Notes: a model not told the origin generated them from the letters alone. Shown: positions 8,974 through 18,217, counted from the stretch's first letter. The stretch is DNA of 64,000 nucleotides from Oscillibacter valericigenes (GCF_021531915.1 NZ_JAFBIV010000004.1:96761-160760), one strand, 5' to 3'. Translations and numbers: made by a program.

Positions 8974-10422
8974 TTATTTCCCGGCGTTCAGGTAGTCCGC
9001 CACGATCTCCCGCTCATCCATATGATGCTTGACATGGTTTACTTCCTGATAGGTCTCATGGCCCTTGCCGCAGAGGACGATCACGTCGTCCTTCTCCGCG
9101 TGGTCCATGGCCCAGTGGATGGCCTCGATGCGGTCCTCCACCACCACGTAGGGGGTGTCGCTGCCGTCGAAGCCCGGCAGAATATCAGCAATGATGTCGG
9201 CGGGCTTTTCCGTCCGGGGATTGTCGGTGGTGACGATGGCAAAATCCGCGATGTCCGCCGCCACCTTGCCCATCTTGGGCCGCTTGGTCTTATCCCGGTC
9301 GCCGCCGCAGCCGAAGAGGGCCACGGTCCGTCCCTTGGCAAAGCCCTTGACGGAGGACAGCACGTTCACCATGCCGTCGGGGGAATGGGCGTAGTCGATC
9401 AGGATGGTGTAGTCCTTCCCCGGAGTGGGGACCACCTCCACCCGGCCCTTCACATGGGGGACACCGGCCAGGACTTCAGCACTCTTTTCCAGGGAAATGC
9501 CCAGAGCCAGCGCAGCACCCAGCACATCCAGGGTGTTGTATACCATGAAGCCGCCGGGGATGTTGACCCGGATGGGGACCCGCTGGTCAGCGGTCACGGC
9601 CGTAAAGGCAATGTGATCCGCTTCCAGGCAGATGTCCTCCGCCCGCAGGTCGCTGGGGGCCTTCTCGCTGTAAGTGAACTTCCGGCAGGTGGCCTCCGCC
9701 AGCAGCCGGTCCGTCCAGGGGTCGTCGGCATTGCAGACGCCGGTGTCGCAGTTGCGGAACAGGATGGCCTTGGCGTCGCAGTAGGATTCCATGGTCTTGT
9801 GGAAATCCAGGTGGTCCTGGGTCAGGTTGGTGAAGATGCCCACGGCGTAATGGACGCCGTAGACCCGGTCCAAAGCCAGAGCGTGGGAGGAGGCCTCCAT
9901 CACCACGTGGGTACAGCCTGCATCCCGCATCCGGGCAAACAGCTTCTGGAGCTCAAAGGACTCCGGGGTGGTGCGCTCCGTGGGGATGACCTCATCGCCG
10001 ATCATGTTCTGATTGGTGCCGATCAGGCCCACCCTGGCCCCCAGGGCCTGCTCCAGGATGCTTTTCAGCAGATAGGTTGTGGTGGTCTTGCCGTTGGTGC
10101 CGGTGACGGCCACCATGGTCATGCTGTCCGCCGGATGGCCGAAGAAGTTGGCGCCCACCACGGCGAGGCCCCGGCGGGAATCCGCCACCTGCACATAGGG
10201 GATGTCTTCCTCGGGAATCTTCTCGCACAGCACCGCTGCGGCTCCGGCAGCCGCCGCCTTGCCGATGAAGGCGTGGCCGTCCACCGCGAAGCCCGTCATG
10301 GCCACAAACAGGTCGCCGGGCTTTGTGGTCCGGGAATCATAGCTGACGTCTGTGATCTCCATCTCCAGGTCCGCCGTGGCGGACAGGATCTCCATATTTT
10401 TCAACAGTTCACTTAATTTCAT
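8974..10422 (-). CDS. murE: UDP-MurNAc-tripeptide synthetase, meso-DAP type
   Basis: Cytoplasmic Mur ligase that adds the third stem-peptide residue. The 482 residues have the P-loop GTNGKTT near residue 110 and the motif D400-N-P-R403, which in this family binds meso-diaminopimelate rather than lysine, so the wall is probably the A1-gamma type. The upstream gap (10423-10532) has TATAAT on the minus strand at 10469-10474 but only a poor -35, so a local promoter is possible. Confidence 0.96.
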   Translation of the reverse strand: MKLSELLKNMEILSATADLEMEITDVSYDSRTTKPGDLFVAMTGFAVDGHAFIGKAAAAGAAAVLCEKIPEEDIPYVQVADSRRGLAVVGANFFGHPADSMTMVAVTGTNGKTTTTYLLKSILEQALGARVGLIGTNQNMIGDEVIPTERTTPESFELQKLFARMRDAGCTHVVMEASSHALALDRVYGVHYAVGIFTNLTQDHLDFHKTMESYCDAKAILFRNCDTGVCNADDPWTDRLLAEATCRKFTYSEKAPSDLRAEDICLEADHIAFTAVTADQRVPIRVNIPGGFMVYNTLDVLGAALALGISLEKSAEVLAGVPHVKGRVEVVPTPGKDYTILIDYAHSPDGMVNVLSSVKGFAKGRTVALFGCGGDRDKTKRPKMGKVAADIADFAIVTTDNPRTEKPADIIADILPGFDGSDTPYVVVEDRIEAIHWAMDHAEKDDVIVLCGKGHETYQEVNHVKHHMDEREIVADYLNAGK

Positions 10423-10532
10423 AAAGCCTGCTCCTTATCACAGTCTCGGTGCCTGATACACCAATGGTATTATAGACGTCCGAAAATGTGAAGTATACGG
10501 AGAAATGTGCCAAAAATTCTGCAAAACCTGCG

Positions 10533-13001
10533 TTAATCCAGCACTGAACCGTCACCAAACTGGATGGTGACCACGGTACCGGCCTCCAGTTCCGTTCCCT
10601 CGGCCACACTCTGGGAGATGGCCCGGACGTTACCGGCATTGGCAGAGGTGGCACCGGACACCTTCATAATGAGACCCGCATCCGCCAGGACCTTGTTGGC
10701 CTCCGACGCCGTCCTGCCCACCACGTTGGGCATGACCCGGGGCGTATTGTTCTTTTCCACACCCAGGTACAGCACCACAGTGGCGTTGTTGGGCACGATG
10801 GCGCCGCCCGCCGGGGTCTGATCGGTGACGGTCTCCCCATCGCCCACGGTCCGGCAGGAGAAGCCGGCGCTCTCCAGAATGGACTTGGCGTCCGCCGCGG
10901 TCTTGCCCACCACGTTGGGGACGGCGGCGTCCATGCCCGCCAGCTCCTCGGCGGTGTAGTCGGGCTCCACGCCCAGAACGGGCAGGATATCCGCCATGAT
11001 GCTGCTGGCGGTGGGGGCCACCATGTTGCCGCCGGACACGTAGACGCCGGTGTTCCGGCTGGGGGTATCCATAGTGATCAGCATGATGTACTGGGGATCG
11101 TCCGCCGGGGCGAAGCACATGAAGGAGACCACCACTTCCTTCGTGGTGTTTCTGGTGGCCGTTTTATCGGCCGTACCGGTCTTGCCGCCGATGCGGTAGC
11201 CCGCCACCTGACCGTTGCGGCCGGTGCCGGAGGCCACCACGTATTCCAGGCACTCCCGGACCGTGGCGGAGGTCTCCTCACTGATGACCTGGCGCACCGG
11301 AGTGGCTTCGTGCTGATAGACCACATTGCCCTCGCCGTCCAGCTCCTGCTCCACCACATAGGGGGTGTACAGGTAGCCGCCGTTGATACAGGCCGCCTGA
11401 GCCCGGATCAGCTCCAGCGGGGTCACGTTGAAGGTCTGACCGAAGGAATAGGACGCCAGGGACGCGGCGTCGTTCATCAGGCTGGTTTTGCTGACGATGC
11501 CCTTGGTCTCGCCGATCATATCCACGCCGGTGGGCTCCGTCAGGCCAAAGGCCTGCATATACTCATAAAATCTCTCGCCGCCCAGCCGCTGGCCGATATT
11601 GATAAAGGCCGGGTTGCAGGAGTTGCCCACCGCTACCTCCAGGGACTGCAGGCCGTGTCCCGCTTTCTTGGAGCAGTGGATGGTCCACTTGCCCACCTTC
11701 ACGGAGCCGGTGCAGTTGAAGGTGGAGTTCTTGTTGACCAGTCCCTCCTCCAGTGCCGCCGCCAGGGTGATGGGCTTGAAGGTGGAGCCGGGCTCATAGG
11801 TGGAGTCGATGCATTTGTTTCTCCAGGCGGTGTTGACCGCGTTGCTTCTGGCCGCGCTGACCGCCTCCTGGTACGCCTCCTCGGACGCATAGCTGCTGCG
11901 GTTCTTCTCGATCTCCGCCAGAGATTTGTCCAGGGCCTCCTGCAGAGTGGTGTCCAGGATCATGCCGTACTGGTTGGAATCGTAATTGGGATAGGAGGCC
12001 ATGCCCACGATGGCGCCGGTATTCACGTCCATGACGATGCCGGTGGCGCCGTTGGCGGCGTCGAACTTCTCCAGCATGCTCTCGATGCCCTTTTCCAGAT
12101 AGGACTGGACCTCCACATCCAGGGTCAGCACCAGATCATGGCCGTCCTCGGCGTCGTAATACTGCTCGAACTGGTACAGCATCTCCGTGCCCGCCGCGTT
12201 TTTGGCGCTGACGGTCATACCGGCGGTGCCCTCCAGCACATCGTTGTACTTGGCCTCCAGGCCCACGCCGCCCTGGTTGTCGGCGTTGACGAAGCCCAGC
12301 ACGTTGGCCGCCAGGCTGCTGTACGGATAATAGCGCTTGGAATCCGGTTGGAGCCAGATGCCCTGGAGCTTGGTGGGACTCTTCTTGGGGTTCTCCTTCA
12401 GGACGGTCTTGCCGTCGTCGTTGACAAAGGTGAGCTCGTTGCCCTCCTGGTCGATCTCGCCGTTCATGAAGCGGCGGATCTGGTCGGCTTCCGCCTGCTC
12501 CACCTTCTTCTTGACGATCACATAGGCATCGTCCGTGTCCGCCATCCACTTTTCGATCTTCTCCTGGTCCACACCCAGAATGCGACTAAGACCCCGGGCG
12601 ATATAAAGCTGATCCCGCACCTGAGGCGCCGTGTAGGTCTGGCCCTTCTCCGCGGCCTTTTCCCGGGCTTCCTCGATGGCCTGCTCCTGGGATTTCACAT
12701 AGGCCGCCACGTCCCGGGGGGACAAAAGGACTGTCTCCGCCGTGGCGGAGGCCGCCATGATATAGCCGCTCCGGTCGTAAATGGTGCCCCGGGAGGCGGT
12801 GACCACCGCGCTGAGGGTCTGCTGGTTCACCGCCCGCCCCTGCAGCTCCTCGTGGCGGTTGATCTGCAGGTCGTAGAGCTTCCAGAACAGCAGCAGAAAG
12901 GTGCAAACGCCCAGCAAAACCATCACCAGCACGGTCCGGCTGCGGACCACCTGGTTGGCACGGCGGGCGGCGTCACTTTTTCTGCGGGAATTGACAGGCA
13001 T
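10533..13001 (-). CDS. spoVD: Class B penicillin-binding protein with PASTA domains (SpoVD/FtsI type)
   Basis: Septal or spore-cortex transpeptidase and partner of the SEDS protein. The 822 residues show a basic N-terminus, a transmembrane anchor at about 23-42, the dimerisation domain (ASRGTIYDRSG), and a transpeptidase domain with Ser406 in STFK, SCN at 461-463 and KTG at 607-609. Two PASTA repeats follow (about 690-750 and 755-822), a feature of SpoVD and PBP2x. The start at 13001 follows AAGGAGG; the in-frame ATG at 13178 lies before a hairpin region. Whether it serves division or sporulation cannot be told from sequence. Confidence 0.92.
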   Translation of the reverse strand: MPVNSRRKSDAARRANQVVRSRTVLVMVLLGVCTFLLLFWKLYDLQINRHEELQGRAVNQQTLSAVVTASRGTIYDRSGYIMAASATAETVLLSPRDVAAYVKSQEQAIEEAREKAAEKGQTYTAPQVRDQLYIARGLSRILGVDQEKIEKWMADTDDAYVIVKKKVEQAEADQIRRFMNGEIDQEGNELTFVNDDGKTVLKENPKKSPTKLQGIWLQPDSKRYYPYSSLAANVLGFVNADNQGGVGLEAKYNDVLEGTAGMTVSAKNAAGTEMLYQFEQYYDAEDGHDLVLTLDVEVQSYLEKGIESMLEKFDAANGATGIVMDVNTGAIVGMASYPNYDSNQYGMILDTTLQEALDKSLAEIEKNRSSYASEEAYQEAVSAARSNAVNTAWRNKCIDSTYEPGSTFKPITLAAALEEGLVNKNSTFNCTGSVKVGKWTIHCSKKAGHGLQSLEVAVGNSCNPAFINIGQRLGGERFYEYMQAFGLTEPTGVDMIGETKGIVSKTSLMNDAASLASYSFGQTFNVTPLELIRAQAACINGGYLYTPYVVEQELDGEGNVVYQHEATPVRQVISEETSATVRECLEYVVASGTGRNGQVAGYRIGGKTGTADKTATRNTTKEVVVSFMCFAPADDPQYIMLITMDTPSRNTGVYVSGGNMVAPTASSIMADILPVLGVEPDYTAEELAGMDAAVPNVVGKTAADAKSILESAGFSCRTVGDGETVTDQTPAGGAIVPNNATVVLYLGVEKNNTPRVMPNVVGRTASEANKVLADAGLIMKVSGATSANAGNVRAISQSVAEGTELEAGTVVTIQFGDGSVLD

Positions 13002-13070
13002 AGACAGGTTCCTCCTTGGAACTGAACGGGCGCGCCGCAGGGCGGCGCATGAGTACGGGCGTTTTGGAAT

Positions 13071-13142
13071 GTCATTTCCACATTCCGCCGGAATGCGAAA
13101 ATGACCTGCGGGGAGCGAGAAGATGGCCTTCTCCCTCCCCGC
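13071..13142. repeat. Two long hairpins in the PBP-ftsL spacer
   Basis: The first has 16-base arms (13071-13086 and 13090-13105), paired except for two positions and starting GTCATTT. The second has 15-base arms (13108-13122 and 13128-13142, GCGGGGAG...CTCCCCGC) with one mismatch. A 16-bp perfect palindrome, CTGCATTATAATGCAG, lies nearby at 13195-13210. The spacer (13002-13214) contains no gene. Confidence 0.6.
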
Positions 13143-13214
13143 GGTGTGACGTATGATCAGCGCAGCGCCCGGTGCCATCCATGGGCAGGGGGCTGCTGCA
13201 TTATAATGCAGAGG

Positions 13215-13784
13215 TCATTTGAAATATTCCACCACCGCATAAACGCCGTGGTTCAGGGAAGTCAGCACGCTGCTGAGCACGCTGGGCTCCTCCTGCTGGT
13301 AAACGATGGCGGTATCGCCGCCGGCCATGTCCAGGTAGCAGATCTGGCTGGTGCTGGGCTTGGTCATACCCGCCGCTTCCGCCGCCTCCCGGACGGTGGT
13401 CAGGTCAAACATCTGCTCATACTGGGCGGTGAGAGCGGCGTGCTCTGTCTCCAGGGTAGAAAGCTGTTTCTTCAGCGCCACGGTATCGGAGGCCAGAGCG
13501 GTGAGCTGGATGTAGCTCATGAGCACCAGGACCGCCAGTCCCGCCACAGCGGCAAAGCCCAGCAGAGAGAACAGCGAAACCTGCTGACGCTCCCGGACCA
13601 GAACCTTGGGGGCCGCGTGGACCTTGGGCTGCTGCCGGACCTGCTCCTGCTCCTGATGGCGGGGGGCTTCCCCGGCATGGCGCAGTTCCCGTTCCCGGAC
13701 GGCCCAGTCCAGATCACGTGCAAGGCTGCCGTCCACGGCACGTCCGCTCTGACGATATTGCAATTCCCGTGCCGTCGCTGCCAT
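13215..13784 (-). CDS. ftsL: FtsL-like divisome protein
   Basis: Small bitopic division protein. The 189 residues have a long charged cytoplasmic part (1-75), one transmembrane helix at about 78-97 (LLGFAAVAGLAVLVLMSYI), and a coiled coil (LKKQLSTLETEHAALTAQYEQM). Position between rsmH and the PBP is the standard place for ftsL. Sequence conservation in this family is low, so the call rests on topology and context. The start follows GGAAAGGAG, which abuts a repeated hairpin. Confidence 0.8.
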   Translation of the reverse strand: MAATARELQYRQSGRAVDGSLARDLDWAVRERELRHAGEAPRHQEQEQVRQQPKVHAAPKVLVRERQQVSLFSLLGFAAVAGLAVLVLMSYIQLTALASDTVALKKQLSTLETEHAALTAQYEQMFDLTTVREAAEAAGMTKPSTSQICYLDMAGGDTAIVYQQEEPSVLSSVLTSLNHGVYAVVEYFK

Positions 13785-13800
13785 ACTGGTTTCTCCTTTC

Positions 13801-13825
13801 CCCACAAAAGCTCCGCTTTTGCGGG
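13801..13825 (-). repeat. Hairpin abutting the ftsL ribosome-binding site, copy 2
   Basis: Identical in its 25 bases to the hairpin at 7816-7840 and placed in the same way, immediately before AAAGGAG of the downstream gene. Here one more C-G pair (13800, 13826) extends the stem. Confidence 0.75.
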
Positions 13826-13912
13826 GCCCTTTCCTTTGAATCACCGGGTCAGGCCATCAGCCTGTCCCTGATTTGCCGTTTCCGGCGTCCGTATCTTCCG
13901 GCTCTGACCGTC

Positions 13913-14860
13913 TTACAGGTCAAAGGTCTCGCACTTCTCCGCCACCCGCAGCTTCGCGCTTCTGGCGCGGGGGTTCTCTTCCAGCTCCGCTTCTCCGGAG
14001 ACGATAGGCTTCCGGGTCAGCACCTTGATTTTGGGCTTCTTGCCGCAGACGCACACCGGAAACTCCGGCGGGCAGGTACAGCCCCGGGCCATGTCCTGCA
14101 TGGCGCGCTTGACGATGCGGTCCTCCAGAGAGTGGAAGGTGATGACCGCCAGCCGTCCGCCGGGATTCAGGAAGCCCACTGCCGCCTTCAGCATGGGAGG
14201 CAGGGCCTCCAGTTCGCCGTTGACGGCAATGCGGATGGCCTGGAAGCTGCGCTTGGCGGGGTGCTGCTTCTCCCGCAGGGCCGCCGGCGGCATAGCCCCT
14301 TTGATGACATCCACCAGCTCCAGGGTGGTCTCGATGGGTCGGGTCTCCCGGGTCCGCACGATGGCCTTTGCAATGGCGGGGGCGTAGCGCTCCTCGCCGT
14401 ATTCATATAAGATGCGGCGCAGCTCCTCATAGCTCCAGCCATTGACCACCTCGTGGGCAGTCAGGGGAGCGGAGGTGTCCATCCGCATGTCCAGCGGAGC
14501 GTCCTGCATGTAGGAAAAGCCCCGGGAGGCGTCATCCAGCTGTGGAGACGAAACGCCCAGGTCAAAGAGCATCCCGTCGGCGCCGGTGATGCCGGCCTCC
14601 CGCAGTTTCGCGTCCAGCTCCGCAAAATTGCCATGGACCAGCGTCACCCGGTCCATCCATGGAGCCAGCCGCTCCCTGGCGGCTTCGATGGCTGCCATGT
14701 CCCTGTCGATACAGATGAGCCGGCCGGTGGCAAGCCTCTGGACGATCTCTTTTGAGTGTCCCGCGCGGCCCAGTGTACCGTCCACGTATACCCCGTCGGG
14801 GCGGATGTTCAGTGCGTCGATACACTCGTTCAGCAATACAGATTTGTGTGTGTATTCCAT
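13913..14860 (-). CDS. rsmH: 16S rRNA (cytosine1402-N4)-methyltransferase
   Basis: RsmH (MraW) methylates N4 of C1402 in 16S rRNA. The 315 residues contain the SAM-binding VDGTLGRAGHS motif, DLGVSSPQLDDASRGFSY, and a CTCPP...CVCGKKP cysteine stretch near the C-terminus. It lies 6 nt after mraZ, the usual order at the head of dcw clusters. Confidence 0.96.
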   Translation of the reverse strand: MEYTHKSVLLNECIDALNIRPDGVYVDGTLGRAGHSKEIVQRLATGRLICIDRDMAAIEAARERLAPWMDRVTLVHGNFAELDAKLREAGITGADGMLFDLGVSSPQLDDASRGFSYMQDAPLDMRMDTSAPLTAHEVVNGWSYEELRRILYEYGEERYAPAIAKAIVRTRETRPIETTLELVDVIKGAMPPAALREKQHPAKRSFQAIRIAVNGELEALPPMLKAAVGFLNPGGRLAVITFHSLEDRIVKRAMQDMARGCTCPPEFPVCVCGKKPKIKVLTRKPIVSGEAELEENPRARSAKLRVAEKCETFDL

Positions 14861-14866
14861 AGTCCC

Positions 14867-15310
14867 TCACCCACGGTTCCGCCGGGCGCGGGCCAGAGCA
14901 TCCATGGCAGCCGCCATGTCGTCGTCCTCCAGCATCCGCTGCTCCCGCGCGGCCCAGGTCTCCTCGTCCCAGATCTCCGCGGAGGTGTTCAGGCCCACGA
15001 TGGTGGCCGTCTTTTTCAGTCCGGCGTACTTCCGGAGGTTGGCGGGGATCAGGACACGTCCCTGGCCGTCCGGCTCGCACTCCACGGCGTTGGCGTACAG
15101 CAGGGTCAATGCCCGGGCCTCGGTGTAGGGCAGGTCGTCCATGTCCTCGGACATCTGCTCCCACTTGGCCTGGGGATAGATGGTCAGACAGTGCTCGGCG
15201 CCGATGGTGATATAAAAGGTATCCCCCAGCGCTTCCCGCATGTTGGAGGGGATCACCAGGCGGCCCTTGGTGTCGATGCTGTTGTTGGATTTTCCCATCA
15301 GCCGCGCCAT
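14867..15310 (-). CDS. mraZ: Transcriptional regulator MraZ
   Basis: AbrB-like DNA-binding protein that represses its own dcw operon. The 147 residues hold two SpoVT/AbrB-type repeats: [16 protein letters not shown] and [15 protein letters not shown] use the ATG at 15310 because a purine-rich GGGAAAGGGGGCGG precedes it; ATG 15298, four codons in, would match the usual MraZ N-terminus better but has no ribosome-binding site. Three MraZ boxes lie upstream. Confidence 0.93.
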   Translation of the reverse strand: MARLMGKSNNSIDTKGRLVIPSNMREALGDTFYITIGAEHCLTIYPQAKWEQMSEDMDDLPYTEARALTLLYANAVECEPDGQGRVLIPANLRKYAGLKKTATIVGLNTSAEIWDEETWAAREQRMLEDDDMAAAMDALARARRNRG

Positions 15311-15369
15311 GAAATGCCGCCCCCTTTCCCCTCTTTTTGGGACAGAATGGGGAGTAAGTGACACCAGGC

Positions 15370-15394
15370 ATCCAAAAGCCCCCACTTTTCCCCA
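15370..15394 (-). promoter_or_regulatory. MraZ operator: three direct boxes with 10-bp spacing
   Basis: On the minus strand: TGGGG (15390-15394), five bases, TGGGG (15380-15384), five bases, TGGAT (15370-15374). This is the TGGGN-N5 direct repeat that MraZ binds in studied bacteria; the third box is degenerate. The boxes fall just downstream of the predicted transcription start. Confidence 0.8.
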
Positions 15395-15406
15395 CCTTGT
15401 AATTTG

Positions 15407-15434
15407 AGTATAGCAAATCCACCCAAAATTGCAA
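15407..15434 (-). promoter_or_regulatory. Promoter of the mraZ/dcw operon
   Basis: TTGCAA (15429-15434), 16-bp spacer, TATACT (15407-15412) on the minus strand, preceded by TGC as in extended -10 elements. Transcription would start near 15400, just before the MraZ boxes. Confidence 0.65.
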
Positions 15435-15531
15435 GGATTTTTTTCCGACAGGAATGCAGGAAAATATGGAATTTTTCCGGTATTCGGGCCTTTTCAGCTC
15501 CCTTTCCCGCACTTCCTTGTGCGGTTGACGT

Positions 15532-15576
15532 AAAATAAAAGAGGGGTGCCGACACAAGATATTGTGTCGACACCCC
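15532..15576 (-). terminator. Terminator after the rsmD-coaD-coiled-coil operon
   Basis: Stem of about 15 bp, GGGGTG...CACCCC (15543-15557 with 15562-15576), followed on the minus strand by CTCTTTTATTTT. It isolates the operon from mraZ. Confidence 0.85.
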
Positions 15577-15677
15577 TATATTGCAGATATATCATCTAAA
15601 TCTGGGATATGCGTAAAAAGTTTCCGAAATTTTTTCGTCGTTTTTTACAAAATTTTACCGATTATGGTGACTGGGCC

Positions 15678-16202
15678 TCAGGCGTCCTCTTCCATCTGGA
15701 CAGCCTTTGCCTCCAGCTTTTCCCGCTGCTCCTGCATCTTTTCGGCAGAGGCACTGCGGAACCGGACCCGGGACTGCTTCACCTCGTCCAGAGCGGCCTG
15801 GACCGCTTCCTCCGTCCGAGCCAGGGCGTCTTCAGCGTACTCGTTGGCCACCTGGTACAGCTGGCGGGAGCGCTCTTCGGCATGGGCGATGATCTGGCGG
15901 GCCTTCTCCTTGGCTGCGTACAGCACCTCGCTGTCGGAGACCTTGGTCTTGGCCTCCAGCTCCGCCTGGCGCATCATGCGCTCCACGTCCCGCTTGGCGT
16001 CATCCACGAATTTCTCCCGGGCGGCCAGCAGCTCCTGGGCCCGCTTGATCTCCACCGGCAGGGCGGCCCGCAGCTCGTCCAGCAGGTCCAGCATCTCATC
16101 CCGGTCCACCATGCTCATATTGGGCTTCAGGGCGGGAGCCTTGGCGTCCTCGATCCGCTCATACAACATATCGATCAGGCGATTGATATCACTGTTTGCC
16201 AT
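15678..16202 (-). CDS. Coiled-coil protein of unknown function, downstream of coaD
   Basis: The 174 residues are highly charged and almost entirely helical: a short N-terminal part, then a long heptad-like stretch from about 50 to 170 (KRAQELLAAREKFVDDAKRD, AKEKARQIIAHAEERSRQL). There is no signal peptide or membrane segment. Proteins of this kind at this locus are often labelled ATPase subunit-like or DivIVA-like; I see no feature that proves either. It follows coaD by 3 nt. Confidence 0.75.
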   Translation of the reverse strand: MANSDINRLIDMLYERIEDAKAPALKPNMSMVDRDEMLDLLDELRAALPVEIKRAQELLAAREKFVDDAKRDVERMMRQAELEAKTKVSDSEVLYAAKEKARQIIAHAEERSRQLYQVANEYAEDALARTEEAVQAALDEVKQSRVRFRSASAEKMQEQREKLEAKAVQMEEDA

Positions 16203-16205
16203 GGT

Positions 16206-16697
16206 TCATTCTCCTTTTCTCTCAGTCATATCCCGCACCAGGGGGATGATAGACGCCGGGAGGTACTTCTCCAGCGGCTGGTGGTAACGGATCATTTCCC
16301 GGACCATGGAGGAACTGAAATGCTGATATTCCGCACTGGCAGGCAGCAGCATGGTCTCCAGCTGGGGGTGGATGCCCCGGTTAATGATGGCCATCTGATA
16401 TTCCACGTCAAAATCCGTGGCGTTGCGCACTCCCCGGACGATCACGTTGGCGCCGTGGTCCACGGCGTAATCCGCCAGGAGTCCCGGAAACAGCTCCGCC
16501 TCCACGTTGGGCAGGTCGGCCACTGCCGCCTGGACCAGCCGGAGCTTCTGCTCCGGTGTGAACAACTGGTTCTTTTTCTCGGCGTTGGGGCTGACGCAGA
16601 CCCAAACTTTATCAAAGCAGGCAGCGGCCCGCCGGATCACATCCAGATGTCCCAGAGTGATGGGATCGAAGCTGCCGGAGCAGATGGCTGTTCTCAT
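16206..16697 (-). CDS. coaD: Phosphopantetheine adenylyltransferase
   Basis: Adenylates 4'-phosphopantetheine in coenzyme A synthesis. The 163 residues have the nucleotidyltransferase motif GSFDPITLGHLDVI and the family signature SSSMVREM near the C-terminus. Its start codon overlaps the rsmD stop (ATGA), a coupling common for rsmD-coaD. Confidence 0.97.
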   Translation of the reverse strand: MRTAICSGSFDPITLGHLDVIRRAAACFDKVWVCVSPNAEKKNQLFTPEQKLRLVQAAVADLPNVEAELFPGLLADYAVDHGANVIVRGVRNATDFDVEYQMAIINRGIHPQLETMLLPASAEYQHFSSSMVREMIRYHQPLEKYLPASIIPLVRDMTERKGE

Positions 16698-17266
16698 AAT
16701 ACTGATTCCTCGTTCTGTTGGTCTTGGTCCCGCCGGTAGATGGTCAGGCCGATCTTGCCGTAGCGGTAAGTGCGGTGGAGACGGTAGGGCGCCGACAGCG
16801 CCGGCAGGACCGTACCCGCCGGATGTTCCGCCACAATTATACCATGGGGCGCCAAAATGTCAAACCTTGCGATGTGGGCAATGGCGGGTTCCAGAAGCCC
16901 CGCCGCGTAGGGCGGGTCCAGAAAAATCAGGTCGAATTTCTCCCGCAGGGATTTCAGAAACTCCATGGAGTCTCCGGAGACCACCCTGGCCCGGTCCGTC
17001 AGGTCCGTGACCTTCAGGTTCTCCTTGATGAGCTTTACGGCGTCGGCCCGCCGGTCCACAAACACCGCGGAAGCCGCCCCCCGGCTGAGACACTCGATGC
17101 CCAGCTGGCCGGTGCCCGCGAAGAGGTCCAGCACCCGGCGGCCCTCAATGTCGAACTGAATGATACTGAACAGGCCCTCCTTGACCCGGTCCGTGGTGGG
17201 GCGGGTCTCCATTCCCTCCAGTTCCTTCAGACGCCGCCCTCTGGCGGAGCCGGTGATCACGCGCAT
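16694..17266 (-). CDS. rsmD: 16S rRNA (guanine966-N2)-methyltransferase
   Basis: Rossmann methyltransferase of 190 residues with the N-terminal MRVITGSARGRRL, SAM motif LDLFAGTGQLGIE, and catalytic DPPY. The ATG at 17266 follows AAAAAGGAGGAACATCC. The frame stays open upstream to 17950, but only as the shadow of rarD. It overlaps coaD by 4 nt and rarD by 10 nt. Confidence 0.95.
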   Translation of the reverse strand: MRVITGSARGRRLKELEGMETRPTTDRVKEGLFSIIQFDIEGRRVLDLFAGTGQLGIECLSRGAASAVFVDRRADAVKLIKENLKVTDLTDRARVVSGDSMEFLKSLREKFDLIFLDPPYAAGLLEPAIAHIARFDILAPHGIIVAEHPAGTVLPALSAPYRLHRTYRYGKIGLTIYRRDQDQQNEESVL

Positions 17267-18153
17267 GGATGTTCCTCCTTTTTGTGCATGCCTTTCCCGA
17301 GCCGTCCCGAGATCAGATACAGTGCCAGTCCGCTCCAGACAAAGGCAAACAGGATGGCGTGGGTGGTGGTAAATTCCTCGTGATACAGCCACACGGAGAT
17401 CAGCAGCTGCATGGTGGGATTGATATACATGAGGATGCCGGAGACCGTCATGGAGGTGGTCTTCATTCCCGCCGAAAACAGCAGCAGCGGCACCGAGGTC
17501 ACAATGCCCGCTACGGGCAGCAGCAGCCACTGCCAGCCCCGCAGCACGCCGACCGCTCCCCGGCCCTGAGACTCCATCCACAGGGTCAGCGCCAGGAACA
17601 CCGGGGCCAGCATCACCGTCTCCACGAACATGGAGGTCAGTGCGTCCGTCCGGACGGTCTTTTTCATGGCTCCGTACACTGCGAAGCTGCCGCCGATCAC
17701 CAGTGCGATCCAGGGGATCTGGCGGTAGCGGAGAATGGTGATGACCAGTCCGGTAAAAGTGACGGCCACGGCCACCCACTGGATGCGGGTCAGCTTCTCC
17801 CGGAACACGACGGTGCCCACCAGAATGGCCAGGATGGGATTCATGTAGTAGGCCAGGCTGGAATCCAGCATGTGCCCATTGTTGACCGCCCAGATAAAGG
17901 TCCCCCAGTTGACGCAGATCGTGCAGCCGGCTAGGGTTAGCCGCAGCCACTCACGCCTGTCCCAGAACACGGCCCGCACACCCGCGAACCGATCGCGCCG
18001 CAGGGCCAGCAGCAAGGCTGTGAACACCACGGACCAGAGGATGCGGCTGCCCAGCACATACAGGGAATCCACCGCCGCCAGCTGCTTCCAGAAAACCGGC
18101 AGCAGTCCCCAGAAAATATAGCAGCCCAGCACATACAGCGGCCCTTTTGCCAT
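17257..18153 (-). CDS. rarD: EamA-family transporter RarD
   Basis: Ten-helix drug/metabolite transporter-type membrane protein of 298 residues with the RarD-typical start GPLYVLGCYIFWGLLPVFWK, the WGTFIWAVNNGHMLDSSLAYYMNP segment and C-terminal EFTTTHAILFAFVW. The substrate is unknown. I use the ATG at 18153, which GGAAAGAG precedes at good distance; a GTG three codons upstream sits on top of that site. Confidence 0.88.
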   Translation of the reverse strand: MAKGPLYVLGCYIFWGLLPVFWKQLAAVDSLYVLGSRILWSVVFTALLLALRRDRFAGVRAVFWDRREWLRLTLAGCTICVNWGTFIWAVNNGHMLDSSLAYYMNPILAILVGTVVFREKLTRIQWVAVAVTFTGLVITILRYRQIPWIALVIGGSFAVYGAMKKTVRTDALTSMFVETVMLAPVFLALTLWMESQGRGAVGVLRGWQWLLLPVAGIVTSVPLLLFSAGMKTTSMTVSGILMYINPTMQLLISVWLYHEEFTTTHAILFAFVWSGLALYLISGRLGKGMHKKEEHPCA

Positions 18154-18217
18154 ACGTCTCACTCTTTCCGAAGTTCCGGAAAGGGGCCCGGAACCATTGC
18201 TCTTTCGTTATTGTTTC

